DNA of 9,061 nt from Prosthecobacter sp. Its GTDB lineage: Bacteria > Verrucomicrobiota > Verrucomicrobiia > Verrucomicrobiales > Verrucomicrobiaceae. The number at the start of each line of letters is the position of its first letter. Positions within the stretch are counted from its first letter, which is position 1. Below are positions 1 to 7,759 of the stretch, in pieces. A program made the translations under genes and the position numbers. Where the stretch lies: the NCBI GenBank assembly GCA_020216965.1, contig JAIWOJ010000050.1, forward strand, positions 1-9,061, written 5' to 3'. The notes under the pieces are model-generated. The model worked only from the letters and a program-made list of their open reading frames with translations. It ran no database searches and was not told where the DNA came from.

Positions 1-85
1 GGGCAGCTGGGGCTGCGGTCTCTTTTTTGTCTCCGCAAGACACGAGAGCCAGGGAGAGGAGGAGGGCGGGGGTGGTGTTTTTCAT
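1..85 (-). CDS. Putative lipoprotein, N-terminus only (runs off left edge)
   Basis: An ATG at 85-83 on the minus strand opens a frame that stays open to the window edge and gives 28 codons. The product begins MKNTTPALLLSLALVSC followed by GDKKETAAPAA. This is a textbook lipoprotein signal: a short positive start, a hydrophobic Leu/Ala stretch, then a lipobox (L-V-S-C) with Cys17 as the expected lipidated residue, and a charged then Ala/Pro-rich linker. The protein is therefore probably exported and anchored in a membrane. The start lies 32 bases beyond the stop of the Gfo/Idh/MocA gene on the same strand, so it is probably the next gene of that operon. The functional domain is outside the window. 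Secreted sugar isomerase/epimerase-type proteins often accompany such oxidoreductases, but nothing visible here proves that. There is no strong Shine-Dalgarno sequence upstream. Confidence 0.72.
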   Translation of the reverse strand, partial: MKNTTPALLLSLALVSCGDKKETAAPAA

Positions 86-117
86 GTTGGGGGAGACGGG
101 TTTTGAAGAGCGGCGTA

Positions 118-1605
118 TCAGACCTCAAAGTCAGCCGGTGTGAAGATGTGCTTTTGGCCGGTCTTCAGGCATTCGTAGGCGGTGAGGACGGTGACACAGG
201 ACTTGAAGGCGTCCACCACGTTGCAGGTGAGGTGGTCGTGCTTCTTCTGCTGCACGGCTTCGATGAAGTTGGCGACGTGTGGGGTGTGGGGATACACGTC
301 GAGGATGACGGGGATCTCCCAGGGGTCCAGGGCCTTGGATTCGCGCGCATCGGCGACGGCCTTGGCCGTGCCGGTGGCGTTGTAGGACTTGGGCGGCGGC
401 TTGGCCCAGGAGCGTGGGTGCTCCCAAAATTTGTTTTTCACGGCGTCCGGTGCCTTGACCAGGATGGGGTCATCCCCGGCGGCATATTGGCTCCAGTCGT
501 TGGAGGGCTCGGCATAGACCTGGTTGTAAGAGGGGCTTTCGGAAATGATGGCGGAACCGGCGACGCCCATGTGCTTCTCATAATAGCCCTGGGAGCCGGT
601 GGTCGTCAGCACCTGGTAGTAGGCGCGCATGACGCCATCTTTGGTCTTGTATTCATACAGGCACATGACGTTGTCTGGCAGCTCAAATTTGGCCTTGGGG
701 GTGCCGTCTGGCCCTGGGGTGCCATCGTAATAATCCACGCCGCCGGTGGCGAAAAGGGAGACCGGGGTGGTCTCATACATCCAGTTGAACATATCAATCT
801 GGTGCGCGCCGAGGTCGGAGATGGGGCCACCGCCGTATTTGGCGAACCAGCGCCAGTTGCGGAACTGCTCCATGCTGTCGAAGCCGTATTTGGCGAGCAT
901 CTCGGAGGGGATTTCCTGATTCTTTGGCACGCCCAGGGGCTGGGAGGCGGCGACACCACGATTCCACTGGCCGTAGCAGTGGGTCACGCGGCCTAGCAGA
1001 CCTTTTTTGATGATCTTTTCGCGCAGGTGGATGTAGCGGGGGTTGGAGTGGCGCTGGTGACCGATCTGGAAGATGCCCCCCGTCTGCTTCCAGGCCCGCA
1101 CCATGTCCTTGGCACCTTCGATGGTGTTGGACATCATCTTCTCACAATACACGGCCTTGCCTTTTTCGAGGCACAGGCGGGAGAAGGGGGCGTGCAAGTG
1201 GTCCGGGGTGGCGATGAAGACGGCCTCAATCTCGGGCTGCTTTTCCAGCATTTCCTCAATGGTCTCGTATTCAGCGACCGGGCCGTTGACCTGGTGCTTG
1301 TTTTCAAAGGCCATGCGGCGCGCCACGGGGGTGCGGTTGTACTTCCAGATGTCACACACGGCTACCCATTCGATGCCGCTTGGGATCTTGGAGGCTGCTA
1401 CCCGCAGCCGGTCTCCCTGGGCTCCACAACCGACCAGGGCGCACTTGATGGTGCGTCCGGCGGTCTCGCCCTGGGCGATGGCGCTTTTGCTGGTGGCAAG
1501 GTAAAGACCGCTGCCTGCGACCGCGCTGGTGCGGAGGAATCCGCGGCGGTCCATGAACTTAGCGAGCCCGCTGAGGGGCTTTGGGGAGGTGGGGTCTGGG
1601 CTCAT
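118..1605 (-). CDS. Tat-exported Gfo/Idh/MocA family oxidoreductase
   Basis: A 495-residue NAD(P)-dependent oxidoreductase of the Gfo/Idh/MocA family; such enzymes usually oxidise or reduce sugars, inositols or sugar derivatives. The N-terminus carries a twin-arginine signal (RRGFLR at residues 20-25, then a hydrophobic stretch, possible cleavage after Ala44 in SAIAQG), so it should be exported folded with its cofactor. The Rossmann nucleotide loop is GCGAQG at 59-64. The family's E-K-P motif appears as C-E-K-M (154-157): the catalytic-type Lys156 is kept and Pro is replaced by Met. GHQRHSNP (182-189) and SDLGAHQID (263-271, with D264, H268 and D271) fit the C-terminal substrate domain. Length is normal for the exported members. 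It lies 33 bases downstream of the DoxX-like gene and 32 bases upstream of the lipoprotein. The chosen ATG gives a complete Tat signal; no strong Shine-Dalgarno is visible. The substrate cannot be told. Confidence 0.93.
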   Translation of the reverse strand: MSPDPTSPKPLSGLAKFMDRRGFLRTSAVAGSGLYLATSKSAIAQGETAGRTIKCALVGCGAQGDRLRVAASKIPSGIEWVAVCDIWKYNRTPVARRMAFENKHQVNGPVAEYETIEEMLEKQPEIEAVFIATPDHLHAPFSRLCLEKGKAVYCEKMMSNTIEGAKDMVRAWKQTGGIFQIGHQRHSNPRYIHLREKIIKKGLLGRVTHCYGQWNRGVAASQPLGVPKNQEIPSEMLAKYGFDSMEQFRNWRWFAKYGGGPISDLGAHQIDMFNWMYETTPVSLFATGGVDYYDGTPGPDGTPKAKFELPDNVMCLYEYKTKDGVMRAYYQVLTTTGSQGYYEKHMGVAGSAIISESPSYNQVYAEPSNDWSQYAAGDDPILVKAPDAVKNKFWEHPRSWAKPPPKSYNATGTAKAVADARESKALDPWEIPVILDVYPHTPHVANFIEAVQQKKHDHLTCNVVDAFKSCVTVLTAYECLKTGQKHIFTPADFEV

Positions 1606-1638
1606 AGGCTTTGGTTGAGCGTTACGCGCTGTCTAAGA

Positions 1639-2157
1639 TCAGGCTTCCGGGGATTTTTCCGCACCTTTTTTCCGGCAGAGAATGCCATCCAGGGAGAGCC
1701 AACCGTGCTTGGCGGTGCTCAGGGCCAGGAAGGTAATCATGATGCCGACACCGATGTTCACGCCCAGTTCGGTGTCATCCGGCAGAGCGGCGAGGCCGAA
1801 GCCCAAGGAGAGGAACGTGAGACCAGCGGCGAGCAGGGAGATCTCGCTAAAGATGCCGATGGCTACCCAAATGCCGACGATGAGGAGCACGAAGCCGATG
1901 CTGTGGGCGTAGGCATCGATCGCGGCGGAGGGCAGCACGGCGGGCAGGAAGCTGTTGTCGGCCATCAGCTTGGCGATGAGATTGGTCTTGGTCTCGTAGT
2001 TGGCCATGTTGAAGGTGGCCTCGGCTCCATCACCGGCACGGAATTTATCCAGCCCTGCCATGAAAAGACGGAGGCCGACCCAGAGCCGCGTGATGAGGTT
2101 GGCAGCAGCTAGGTCGAAACGTGGGCAACAGGAGGTATGGCAGGCTTTGTCAGACAT
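1639..2157 (-). CDS. DoxX-like integral membrane protein
   Basis: A 172-residue hydrophobic protein with about four membrane segments: roughly residues 17-36, 84-104, 106-126 and 133-150. The first segment has the DoxX-type pattern RLWVGLRLFMAGLDKF (24-39), with the hydrophobic helix ending in G-x-x-K-F. Length and helix count suit the DoxX family of small inner-membrane proteins, some of which act with oxidoreductases or in the response to oxidative stress. An unusual cysteine cluster, C6-x3-C10-C11, precedes the first helix. The C-terminus is short and basic (CRKKGAEK). It is the first gene of the leftward operon; the Tat oxidoreductase follows after 33 bases, suggesting membrane-linked redox work in common, which is inference. 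No clear Shine-Dalgarno was seen before the ATG. Another four-helix family is possible, since the assignment rests on the first helix, size and topology. Confidence 0.68.
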   Translation of the reverse strand: MSDKACHTSCCPRFDLAAANLITRLWVGLRLFMAGLDKFRAGDGAEATFNMANYETKTNLIAKLMADNSFLPAVLPSAAIDAYAHSIGFVLLIVGIWVAIGIFSEISLLAAGLTFLSLGFGLAALPDDTELGVNIGVGIMITFLALSTAKHGWLSLDGILCRKKGAEKSPEA

Positions 2158-2214
2158 GGCAGGGATGGTTGTAGATGGACGAAGGAACGGGGGAGGCGGA
2201 GATTGGGCATTCGT

Positions 2215-2242
2215 GTCTAGAAATCCAGCAGAATTTCCAGAC
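2215..2242. promoter_or_regulatory. Imperfect dyad in divergent intergenic region (candidate operator)
   Basis: Arms GTCTAGAAAT (2215-2224) and ATTTCCAGAC (2233-2242) are inverted repeats matching at 9 of 10 positions, separated by 8 bases. The dyad lies between the leftward DoxX-like gene (start 2157) and the rightward sigma factor gene (start 2360), where a shared operator would be placed. It might instead form a hairpin in a transcript leader. No convincing -10/-35 pair was found on either strand nearby, so a regulatory role is inferred from position and symmetry alone. Confidence 0.35.
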
Positions 2243-2359
2243 TTACAAAAGAGCCTGTCTGTTTTGAGATCATTTCCCTGCCACCTGGGGATTGAGACTT
2301 TATTTTCCCGTCAGGCTGAGATAGCAGGCGAATTCTTACGTACCTTCTGTGCATCGAAG

Positions 2360-2722
2360 ATGGTGAACTCCCCCCTTTTTCCAGCGACTCGTTGGACCCT
2401 CCTGCGCTCTCTGCGCGAGGGGTCAGAGCAGGAGTCCAAAGAGGCGTTGGAGATTTTATGCCGCGCTTACTGGACACCCCTGTATCTCGTGGCGCGCCGA
2501 CGCGGGCTGGGGAGGCATGATGCAGAGGATGCCGTCCAAGGCTTTTTCCAGCATGTCCTCAGGAAACAGGTGCTGGAGCGTGCAGACCCACAATTAGGGA
2601 AATTGCGCACATTTCTGCTCACCTCCTTTGACAATTATCGGCGGCAAGCAGTGGCAGGCAGGTCTGCGCCCCTCGGTGGAGACCTCATCCACAGCCGATG
2701 CCGAGCTGATGGAAGGGGCTGA
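2360..2722 (+). CDS. ECF-like RNA polymerase sigma factor, N-terminal (sigma-2) part; frame broken before sigma-4
   Basis: The ATG at 2360 gives a 120-residue product whose first ~110 residues match the start of the ECF-like sigma factors common in Planctomycetes and Verrucomicrobia: FPATRWTLL (7-15), AYWTPLY (36-42), RHDAEDAVQGFF (52-63) and GKLRTFLLTSF (80-90). These belong to the sigma-2 region, which binds core polymerase and the -10 element. After about residue 112 the frame turns into an unrelated tail and stops at 2720-2722, while the sigma-4 half continues in the next frame. The frame is open further upstream (a TTG at 2000), but that part only mirrors the DoxX-like gene, and the family's conserved FP-x-TRW start fits the ATG at 2360. 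A weak GAAG precedes the ATG. It is either a gene broken by one base, a sequencing error, or half of a naturally split sigma factor. Confidence 0.8.
   Translation: MVNSPLFPATRWTLLRSLREGSEQESKEALEILCRAYWTPLYLVARRRGLGRHDAEDAVQGFFQHVLRKQVLERADPQLGKLRTFLLTSFDNYRRQAVAGRSAPLGGDLIHSRCRADGRG
2640..2708 (+). other. Frame-change zone joining the two sigma factor halves
   Basis: The sigma-2 half reads in the frame of 2360 and the sigma-4 half in the frame of 2709, so a +1 step (one surplus base or two missing bases) is needed to join them. The best-fitting join removes one C at 2695-2696, giving ...GGDLIHS then DAELMEG... and a protein of about 241 residues, the usual family length. A surplus base in the C4 run at 2669-2672 also works. 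The spacing judgement rests on remembered family layout rather than an alignment. Confidence 0.6.
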
Positions 2723-3086
2723 GGACTATTTCCAGGAATTAGCAGCCGATCAGGCCGAGCCGGAGAAGCTTTATTTGCGCGCTTGGGCGCGGCTGACCTT
2801 AGAGCGCAGCCTGGACAAGCTCAGGGAGGAGCAGGCAGATGAAACAGCGCGGCAGCGTTTTGACCAACTGGCACCTCACTTGGTGCAGGAAGGCGATGGA
2901 GAAAAGCTGACGGAAGTCGCGACCCGTCTGGGGATCAGCGAAACGGCCTGCCGCCAGGCTCTCTTCCGACTGCGCAAGCAATATCGCGACAAGATTCGCG
3001 AGGAACTGGCCCTGACTCTGGGCACTCAGGATCCAGATGAAATTCAGCAGGAACTCCAGGTGCTATTCCAGGCTTTTGAGGGATAA
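2709..3086 (+). CDS. ECF-like RNA polymerase sigma factor, C-terminal (sigma-4) part
   Basis: From the ATG at 2709 this frame encodes 125 residues ending at TAA 3084-3086. It holds the linker and C-terminal half of the same sigma factor: PEKLYLRAWARLTLERSLDKL (18-38) is the typical conserved linker helix, and residues 66-93, containing EVATRLGISETACRQALFRL (69-88), form a helix-turn-helix of the sigma-4 type that reads the -35 element. The frame is open upstream to a TTG at 2628, so an earlier start is possible. The ATG overlaps the end of the N-terminal half by 14 bases, which would allow translational coupling if the halves are separate proteins. The kinase gene begins 18 bases after the stop. 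Sigma factor and kinase as neighbours is a known arrangement in Planctomycetes and relatives and suggests a functional pair. Confidence 0.8.
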   Translation: MEGAEDYFQELAADQAEPEKLYLRAWARLTLERSLDKLREEQADETARQRFDQLAPHLVQEGDGEKLTEVATRLGISETACRQALFRLRKQYRDKIREELALTLGTQDPDEIQQELQVLFQAFEG

Positions 3087-3104
3087 AACGGTGAGCACGG
3101 CAGC

Positions 3105-5954
3105 ATGTCGAAGTTTTCCTCAAAGATCATCTCAGGCCGCGAACGTGGCATCCTCTCCCGCCTGCTGGATCGTGAGGAGCCTGAGGCTATAGGGGCCATC
3201 ATCGATGGCTACACGCTGGAGGAAAAGCTGGGAGAGGGAGGGTTCGGCATCGTCTGGCGTGCAAAGCAGGAGCATCCCGTGCGCAGGCAGGTAGCGCTCA
3301 AGATTCTGAAGCGCGGCATGGATACGGCGCAGGTGCTGGCACGTTTTGATCTTGAGCGTCAAGCACTCGCAGGGATGAGGCATCCCGCCATCGCTGCCCT
3401 GCTAGATGCTGGGGAGACAGGCGATGGCAGACCTTACTTTGCCATGGAGCTGGTTCAGGGCCGCTCCATCACGGAGTACTGCCAGCAGCACAGGCTGCCA
3501 TGGCAAGAGCGGGTGCAGCTTTTTTTAGAAGTTTGCCGTGGCGTGCAGCACGCGCACCAGCAGGGCATCATCCACCGCGACCTGAAGCCAAACAACATCC
3601 TGGTCGCCCTCACGGATGCTAGGCCCATGCCGAAGATCATCGACTTTGGCATTGCCAAGGCGCTCATGCAGGGCGGTCAGGGCTATACCCTGGTCACGCG
3701 CCCAGGGCACGTCTTAGGCACGCCACAATACATGTCCCCTGAGCAACTGCGCGGCGATGGGCCGCTGGACATCCGCAGCGATGTGTATGCCCTCGGTGCG
3801 CAGTTTTATGAAATGCTCACCGGTGAGCTCCCTTACCAAGAGGCCACCGGCGGCAGGCAGACCACCCCGGCGGAGATGCTCCACCTCGTCAACCGATCCC
3901 GGCCCCGGCGCCCCTCCACCCGCGTGATTGCCGCCTCCCGGGCTAGCAAAATCTCCCTGCCCATCCCAGGCTCTCACGGGCTGCCTGCGGATCTGGATTG
4001 GATCATCCTCAAATGTCTCGAGCAGGATAAGGAGCGCCGCTATGACAGCGTGGGGGCGCTCATCGCGGACCTCCTGCGCTTTCGCCAAAATGAGCCCGTC
4101 CATGCCCGCCCCCCTAGCTTTTCCTACCTGGCCGGGCGCTGGATTCGGCGCAACAGGCTGATCCTTTTCGCCGCCGTCATTAGCCTCGCGGGCATCCTCG
4201 GTGGGGCAGCGGCGGCGCTTTGGCAGGCCCGTGTCGCCATTCAGGCACGCCATCTGGCGGAGCTAGAGTCTGCCCGTGCCAAGGGGGCTGCCGGCTTTCT
4301 CACCTCCCTGCTCGACCGTGTGGCCAGTGGGGTAGGTCTCGGGCACAACCCGGAAGCTCTCAAGCTGGCCCTGGATGACAGCCCGCGTCTCATCGCTGAA
4401 CTGGGCCAGGATCCGGTGCTTCAGGCAGAGCTTTATCAAAAAGTAGGCAGGCTCTACGAAAGCATGGGAGAGCGAAAGCTCGCCCTGCCCCTCATCGAAT
4501 CCCACGCGCAGATGCAGGCGCGGATGCATGGTAGCCACAGCCAGGAGGCTCTCGCAGCCCGGCTCTCACTTGCCTCCCTCATCACTGATCATGGAGATCG
4601 CCGCCGCGCGCCGCCGCTTCTGAGTGAGATTCTCCAGAGCCTTGAGGCCGCAGGCCAGCGCGGCAGCCTCCTGTGGTATGAGGCGCGCCGCCTGCTCATC
4701 CGTGCCTGGGAAAAAATGAACTACCCAGCCAAGGCGCGCCAGGAAGCTCTCTCCGCCCTGGAGGAGGCGGAACGCAGCCCAGGCATAGGCGCGGCCAGCC
4801 TCTTCGCTCTCAAACTTTCCGCCTGTCAGGCATTCATCCTCTGCAAGGATTTCCCACAGGCAGAGCAGATGATCCGCCATGCGGAGGACTTGCTGCCCCG
4901 CATCGGTGGCAATCCGCTAGCCATCGCCAATTTAGAAAACCGCCGCCTCAGCCTCTGGAAAGCCCAGGGGAAGCATGACCAGATCGTCAGCCATCTGCGC
5001 AAGCGCCTGGAGGACACGCCCCAGCCGCAGGCGCAGTCGCGTTATGCCACGCTGCTGCTACTCGCGGAGGCAGAAACACGCGCCGGACGTCATGCAGACG
5101 CCATCAGCCATGCGGCAGAGGCCGTCGCCCTAGCCACGGCACAGGCACCCGACCCAGCATCCCTCGATCAAGAGGCCATTCATACCCAGCGCCGGGATCT
5201 GGTGGAGGCACTTCGCTGCCTAGCGGCCCGTCACAGCGCAGCAGGAGCCCACCCACAGGCCATCCAGAGCGCCCGCCGGGCTGTGGCCATCTCCCAAGAG
5301 CAGGGGCACGGCTCCATGATCGCCAAGGCCATGCAGACCCTGGCGGAGGTCTATCAGCGCTCAGGGGATCTCGAGGCAGCCTACCATTGCCACCTAGAGC
5401 GTGAACAGCGCATCAACACCCACCTCGCAAATTACAACCGGTGGTATGAAGATCTCCAAGCCCGCTGCTCCATCCGCCTGCGTCAAAAACGCCCCGCAGA
5501 GGCGCTCGCCCTCGCGCTTGAACTGTGGCAAAAAGTCAGCGCCATTCCCGAGGCTCAGGATGATGCCGAGCACCTGGGGGATACCGCCAGCCTCGTGCTC
5601 CAGTGCCACAAGGCCGTCACCCAGGCTGACACCACCGCTCCAGTCTCTGAGGAACTGCTGACCCAGCTCCGCTCTACGGTGGAAAAAGGAGACCTCGCCC
5701 GCCGAGCGCGCCCTTCCTTGACCTCGGCTTACCTCGCCAAGGTCACAGAGATTGCATCCACCCCTTGGCGCGTTTTTAATGGCGATTCAGCATGGCGGGC
5801 ATCCACCTCACCGACCTCTCTTTTCGCTACCCCGGCGGGCAGTTCAGCCTGCGCGTGGAGCAGCTCGCGGTACCTGTCGGGGGCGCGTTTGGCCTGCTGG
5901 GGCCCAGCGGCACGGGCAAAACCACCCTCCTGCGCCTCATGGCCGGCCTGCTAA
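3105..5954 (+). CDS. Transmembrane Ser/Thr protein kinase with TPR-like C-terminal region
   Basis: The frame gives 949 residues. Residues ~36-330 form a complete Hanks-type kinase: glycine loop GEGGFG (43-48), ATP-binding K66 in VALKI, E84 in the C-helix, catalytic HRDLKPNN (157-164), DFG (180-182) and SPE (211-213). All key residues are present, so activity is expected. One membrane helix (~352-373) follows, then a long helical region with TPR-like units (for example ~441-475 and 743-765), expected outside the cytoplasm and suited to protein binding or sensing. The ATG lies 18 bases after the sigma factor stop. The last ~58 residues are odd: they are Ser/Ala/Pro-rich and come from reading the ABC ATPase gene in another frame for 163 bases. 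With six rather than five T's at 5773-5777, the frame would end ...TPWRVF at residue 891, just before the ATPase. The true protein probably ends there; the kinase assignment itself is secure. Confidence 0.93.
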   Translation: MSKFSSKIISGRERGILSRLLDREEPEAIGAIIDGYTLEEKLGEGGFGIVWRAKQEHPVRRQVALKILKRGMDTAQVLARFDLERQALAGMRHPAIAALLDAGETGDGRPYFAMELVQGRSITEYCQQHRLPWQERVQLFLEVCRGVQHAHQQGIIHRDLKPNNILVALTDARPMPKIIDFGIAKALMQGGQGYTLVTRPGHVLGTPQYMSPEQLRGDGPLDIRSDVYALGAQFYEMLTGELPYQEATGGRQTTPAEMLHLVNRSRPRRPSTRVIAASRASKISLPIPGSHGLPADLDWIILKCLEQDKERRYDSVGALIADLLRFRQNEPVHARPPSFSYLAGRWIRRNRLILFAAVISLAGILGGAAAALWQARVAIQARHLAELESARAKGAAGFLTSLLDRVASGVGLGHNPEALKLALDDSPRLIAELGQDPVLQAELYQKVGRLYESMGERKLALPLIESHAQMQARMHGSHSQEALAARLSLASLITDHGDRRRAPPLLSEILQSLEAAGQRGSLLWYEARRLLIRAWEKMNYPAKARQEALSALEEAERSPGIGAASLFALKLSACQAFILCKDFPQAEQMIRHAEDLLPRIGGNPLAIANLENRRLSLWKAQGKHDQIVSHLRKRLEDTPQPQAQSRYATLLLLAEAETRAGRHADAISHAAEAVALATAQAPDPASLDQEAIHTQRRDLVEALRCLAARHSAAGAHPQAIQSARRAVAISQEQGHGSMIAKAMQTLAEVYQRSGDLEAAYHCHLEREQRINTHLANYNRWYEDLQARCSIRLRQKRPAEALALALELWQKVSAIPEAQDDAEHLGDTASLVLQCHKAVTQADTTAPVSEELLTQLRSTVEKGDLARRARPSLTSAYLAKVTEIASTPWRVFNGDSAWRASTSPTSLFATPAGSSACAWSSSRYLSGARLACWGPAARAKPPSCASWPAC
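5773..5779 (+). other. T5 tract with hidden TAA: probable lost or slipped kinase stop
   Basis: The kinase frame reads GTT TTT AAT across this site. One added T, or a -1 ribosomal slip on the T run, would bring the TAA at 5777-5779 into frame and end the kinase 12 bases before the ATPase ATG at 5792. This fits the usual close packing of the other genes here, while the 163-base overlap in the sequence as given does not. Confidence 0.5.
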
Positions 5955-6439
5955 AGCCGCAACGCGGCAGCATCTGCCTCGGCAGCACGGATTTGACCGC
6001 CCTTTCTGAGGCGGAATGCCGCGCCTTCCGCCTGCGCCAGGTCGGTCTGGTATTTCAGGATTTTGCTCTCTTGGATTACCTCACCGTCGGAGAAAACATC
6101 CTCCTCCCCCAGCGCTTTACCGGGCTGGATTGCCGCCATGCGGCGCAAGATCTGGCTGGGCACCTTGAGATCGGGCACCTCTGGCAAAAGCCCGCAGCCC
6201 AGATCTCCCAAGGCGAGCGCCAGCGAGTCGCCATCGCGCGCGCCTTGGCCCATGAACCGCGCTTTTTGTTTGCTGACGAACCCACGGCCTCCCTGGACGC
6301 CGCACGGCGGGATCGGGTCATCGATCTGCTCTTTGAGAGCGCCGCACGCACCTCCGCCTGCCTCGTCGTCGTCACCCATGATGCCGCCCTGCTGCCACGC
6401 TTCCCACAATATGCCCGTGTGGAGGATTTTGCCCGATGA
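5792..6439 (+). CDS. ABC transporter ATP-binding protein (LolD/MacB type)
   Basis: A 215-residue ATPase that would power a membrane exporter or lipoprotein/envelope remodelling complex from the cytoplasmic face. It shows Walker A GPSGTGKT (37-44), Q-loop Q89 in VFQDF, signature ISQGE (138-142, with Gln in place of the second family residue Gly), Walker B FLFADEP (158-164), D-loop ASLD (166-169) and switch H196 in VVTHD. Size and motif spacing match the short stand-alone ATPases of the LolD/MacB/FtsE group. The ATG at 5792 starts the normal N-terminal strand ([11 protein letters not shown]), so the start is well supported although the kinase frame overlaps it. Its end overlaps the permease start by 4 bases (ATGA), which implies coupled translation and a shared complex. 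The substrate is unknown. Confidence 0.93.
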   Translation: MAGIHLTDLSFRYPGGQFSLRVEQLAVPVGGAFGLLGPSGTGKTTLLRLMAGLLKPQRGSICLGSTDLTALSEAECRAFRLRQVGLVFQDFALLDYLTVGENILLPQRFTGLDCRHAAQDLAGHLEIGHLWQKPAAQISQGERQRVAIARALAHEPRFLFADEPTASLDAARRDRVIDLLFESAARTSACLVVVTHDAALLPRFPQYARVEDFAR

Positions 6440-7611
6440 TCGCCGCCGCTCTTCACCTCGCCCGTTGTTATGTGGCACGGCATCGCGCTCAGTCCCTCCT
6501 CCTGGCCGGAGCTTTCGCCTTAGTCACCGCCCTGCCGCTTTGCCTGCGGGTGCTTGGCCAGGCAGTAGAGACCGTCATGCGTGCGCGTGCGCTGTCCACG
6601 CCGCTGGTCCTGGGCAGCCGTGGCAGTGCCCTAGACTTGATGCTCAAGGCGCTCTACTTCAAGCAGCAGCCCCTCCCATCCCTGCCGACCCGCTACCTCG
6701 CTGAAGTCCGCAGCACTGGTCTAGCGGCTGCCATCCCGATCGACGCGCGTTTTCATGCCCAGGGCGCGCCCATCATCGGCACAGAGATCGAGTACTTTTC
6801 CTTTCGCCATCTGCGCCTCGCGGAAGGCCGCATGATGACGCGCCTCGGCGATTGCGTCGTCGGGGCGCGCCTAGCTCAAAAGCGCTCACTGCACCCCGGC
6901 AGCGCGCTCTTCTCTTCCCAGGAGCAGGTCTTTGATTTCGCAGGCGTGTATCCCCTCAAGATGCGCATCACCGGCGTGCTGGCCCCGACGGGCAGTGCAG
7001 ATGATGAGGCCGTCTTTGTCGATCTCAAAACATCCCGACTCATCTCAGGGGCAGCCCACGGCCATGACGATGTCGCCGCCCAGCCGGAGTCCGTTTTGAA
7101 ACAAGAAAACGGCCATACCATCGCCAATGCCAGCGTGCGGATGTACCAGGAAGTCACAGATGAGAACTTGAGCAGCTTCCACTTTCATGGTGATGAAAAT
7201 GAGCAGCCCCTCAGTGCCATCCTCATTCTCCCCCAGGACGCCAAATCGGAGGCATTGCTGGCAGGCCGCTACCTCAAAGAAAGCCTGCCCGTGCATCTCA
7301 TCTGCCCCAGCGAGGTGTTTGAGAGCCTGATGAGCACCCTCTTTCAGGTAGAAAGACTCCTTTTCCTCGTGCTTGGCATCACCCTCGCCGCCGCCTTGGC
7401 GGTTTCAGCGCTCGTCTTTACCCTCTCCTTCCGCCTGCGCGGGCGTGAATTTCAAACCCTCTCTGATCTTGGCATCTCTCCAGCCGCACTCAGGCTCACC
7501 AAGGCTTTGGAGATCGCCCTCGTTAGTGGTGCCGGGCTACTGATGGCAGGCGGCCTGACAGCCCTCGCCCAACTCAATGCCGAAGCTTGGGTGAAATGGC
7601 TGCTAGCCTGA
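6436..7611 (+). CDS. FtsX-like ABC transporter permease
   Basis: A 391-residue membrane protein, partner of the preceding ATPase through a 4-base ATGA overlap. One helix near the N-terminus (~19-39) is followed by a large domain of about 265 residues expected outside the cytoplasm, then helices at ~308-330 and ~359-380. The loop between them (FRLRGREFQTLSDLGIS, 332-348) resembles the FtsX/MacB coupling segment that contacts the ATPase. The usual fourth helix is not seen: only 11 residues follow the last helix and no continuation occurs in other frames. Motifs LGSRGSALDL (59-68) and SFHFHGDE (247-254) recall a permease group I associate with Planctomycetes and Verrucomicrobia, from memory. Histidines cluster at 208, 210, 227, 249 and 251 near acidic residues, which might bind metal. 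The substrate is unknown; lipoprotein handling, an envelope component or metal are all possible. Confidence 0.85.
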   Translation: MIAAALHLARCYVARHRAQSLLLAGAFALVTALPLCLRVLGQAVETVMRARALSTPLVLGSRGSALDLMLKALYFKQQPLPSLPTRYLAEVRSTGLAAAIPIDARFHAQGAPIIGTEIEYFSFRHLRLAEGRMMTRLGDCVVGARLAQKRSLHPGSALFSSQEQVFDFAGVYPLKMRITGVLAPTGSADDEAVFVDLKTSRLISGAAHGHDDVAAQPESVLKQENGHTIANASVRMYQEVTDENLSSFHFHGDENEQPLSAILILPQDAKSEALLAGRYLKESLPVHLICPSEVFESLMSTLFQVERLLFLVLGITLAAALAVSALVFTLSFRLRGREFQTLSDLGISPAALRLTKALEIALVSGAGLLMAGGLTALAQLNAEAWVKWLLA

Positions 7612-7759
7612 GAGATAAAATTTCCAATCTCAGCAGCATGGCAGCCGCACAAGAGCATAGCAGCAGCCTGCCAAAACACAGGTGGATGCCGTATTGCCTA
7701 GCAACAGGGGCATTCCAGTCCCTGAGGAAAGCGGTGTCTGAGTCAATCATTCTAAAAAG

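Noticed and set aside
103..996. 297-codon plus-strand frame opposite the oxidoreductase gene
   Set aside because: It is the antisense reading of a well-supported Gfo/Idh/MocA gene, Gly/Val-rich and without motifs; long antisense frames are expected at this GC content.
1027..2112. 361-codon plus-strand frame across the oxidoreductase and DoxX-like genes
   Set aside because: It spans two real minus-strand genes and their gap, with Gly/Asp/Glu-rich composition typical of shadow translation.
2000..2359. Upstream extension of the sigma factor frame to a TTG
   Set aside because: This part lies opposite the DoxX-like gene and lacks conserved sequence; the family start motif begins just after the ATG at 2360.
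3714..4253. 179-codon minus-strand frame inside the kinase gene
   Set aside because: It is antisense to kinase motifs and has no recognisable domain.
5951..6478. 175-codon minus-strand frame opposite the ABC ATPase
   Set aside because: It is antisense to Walker and signature motifs; a shadow frame.
7599..7637. Hairpin at the permease stop (GAGAT/ATCTC inside GCTGC/GCAGC)
   Set aside because: The stems are short and interrupted and no T run follows, so it is not convincing as a terminator.
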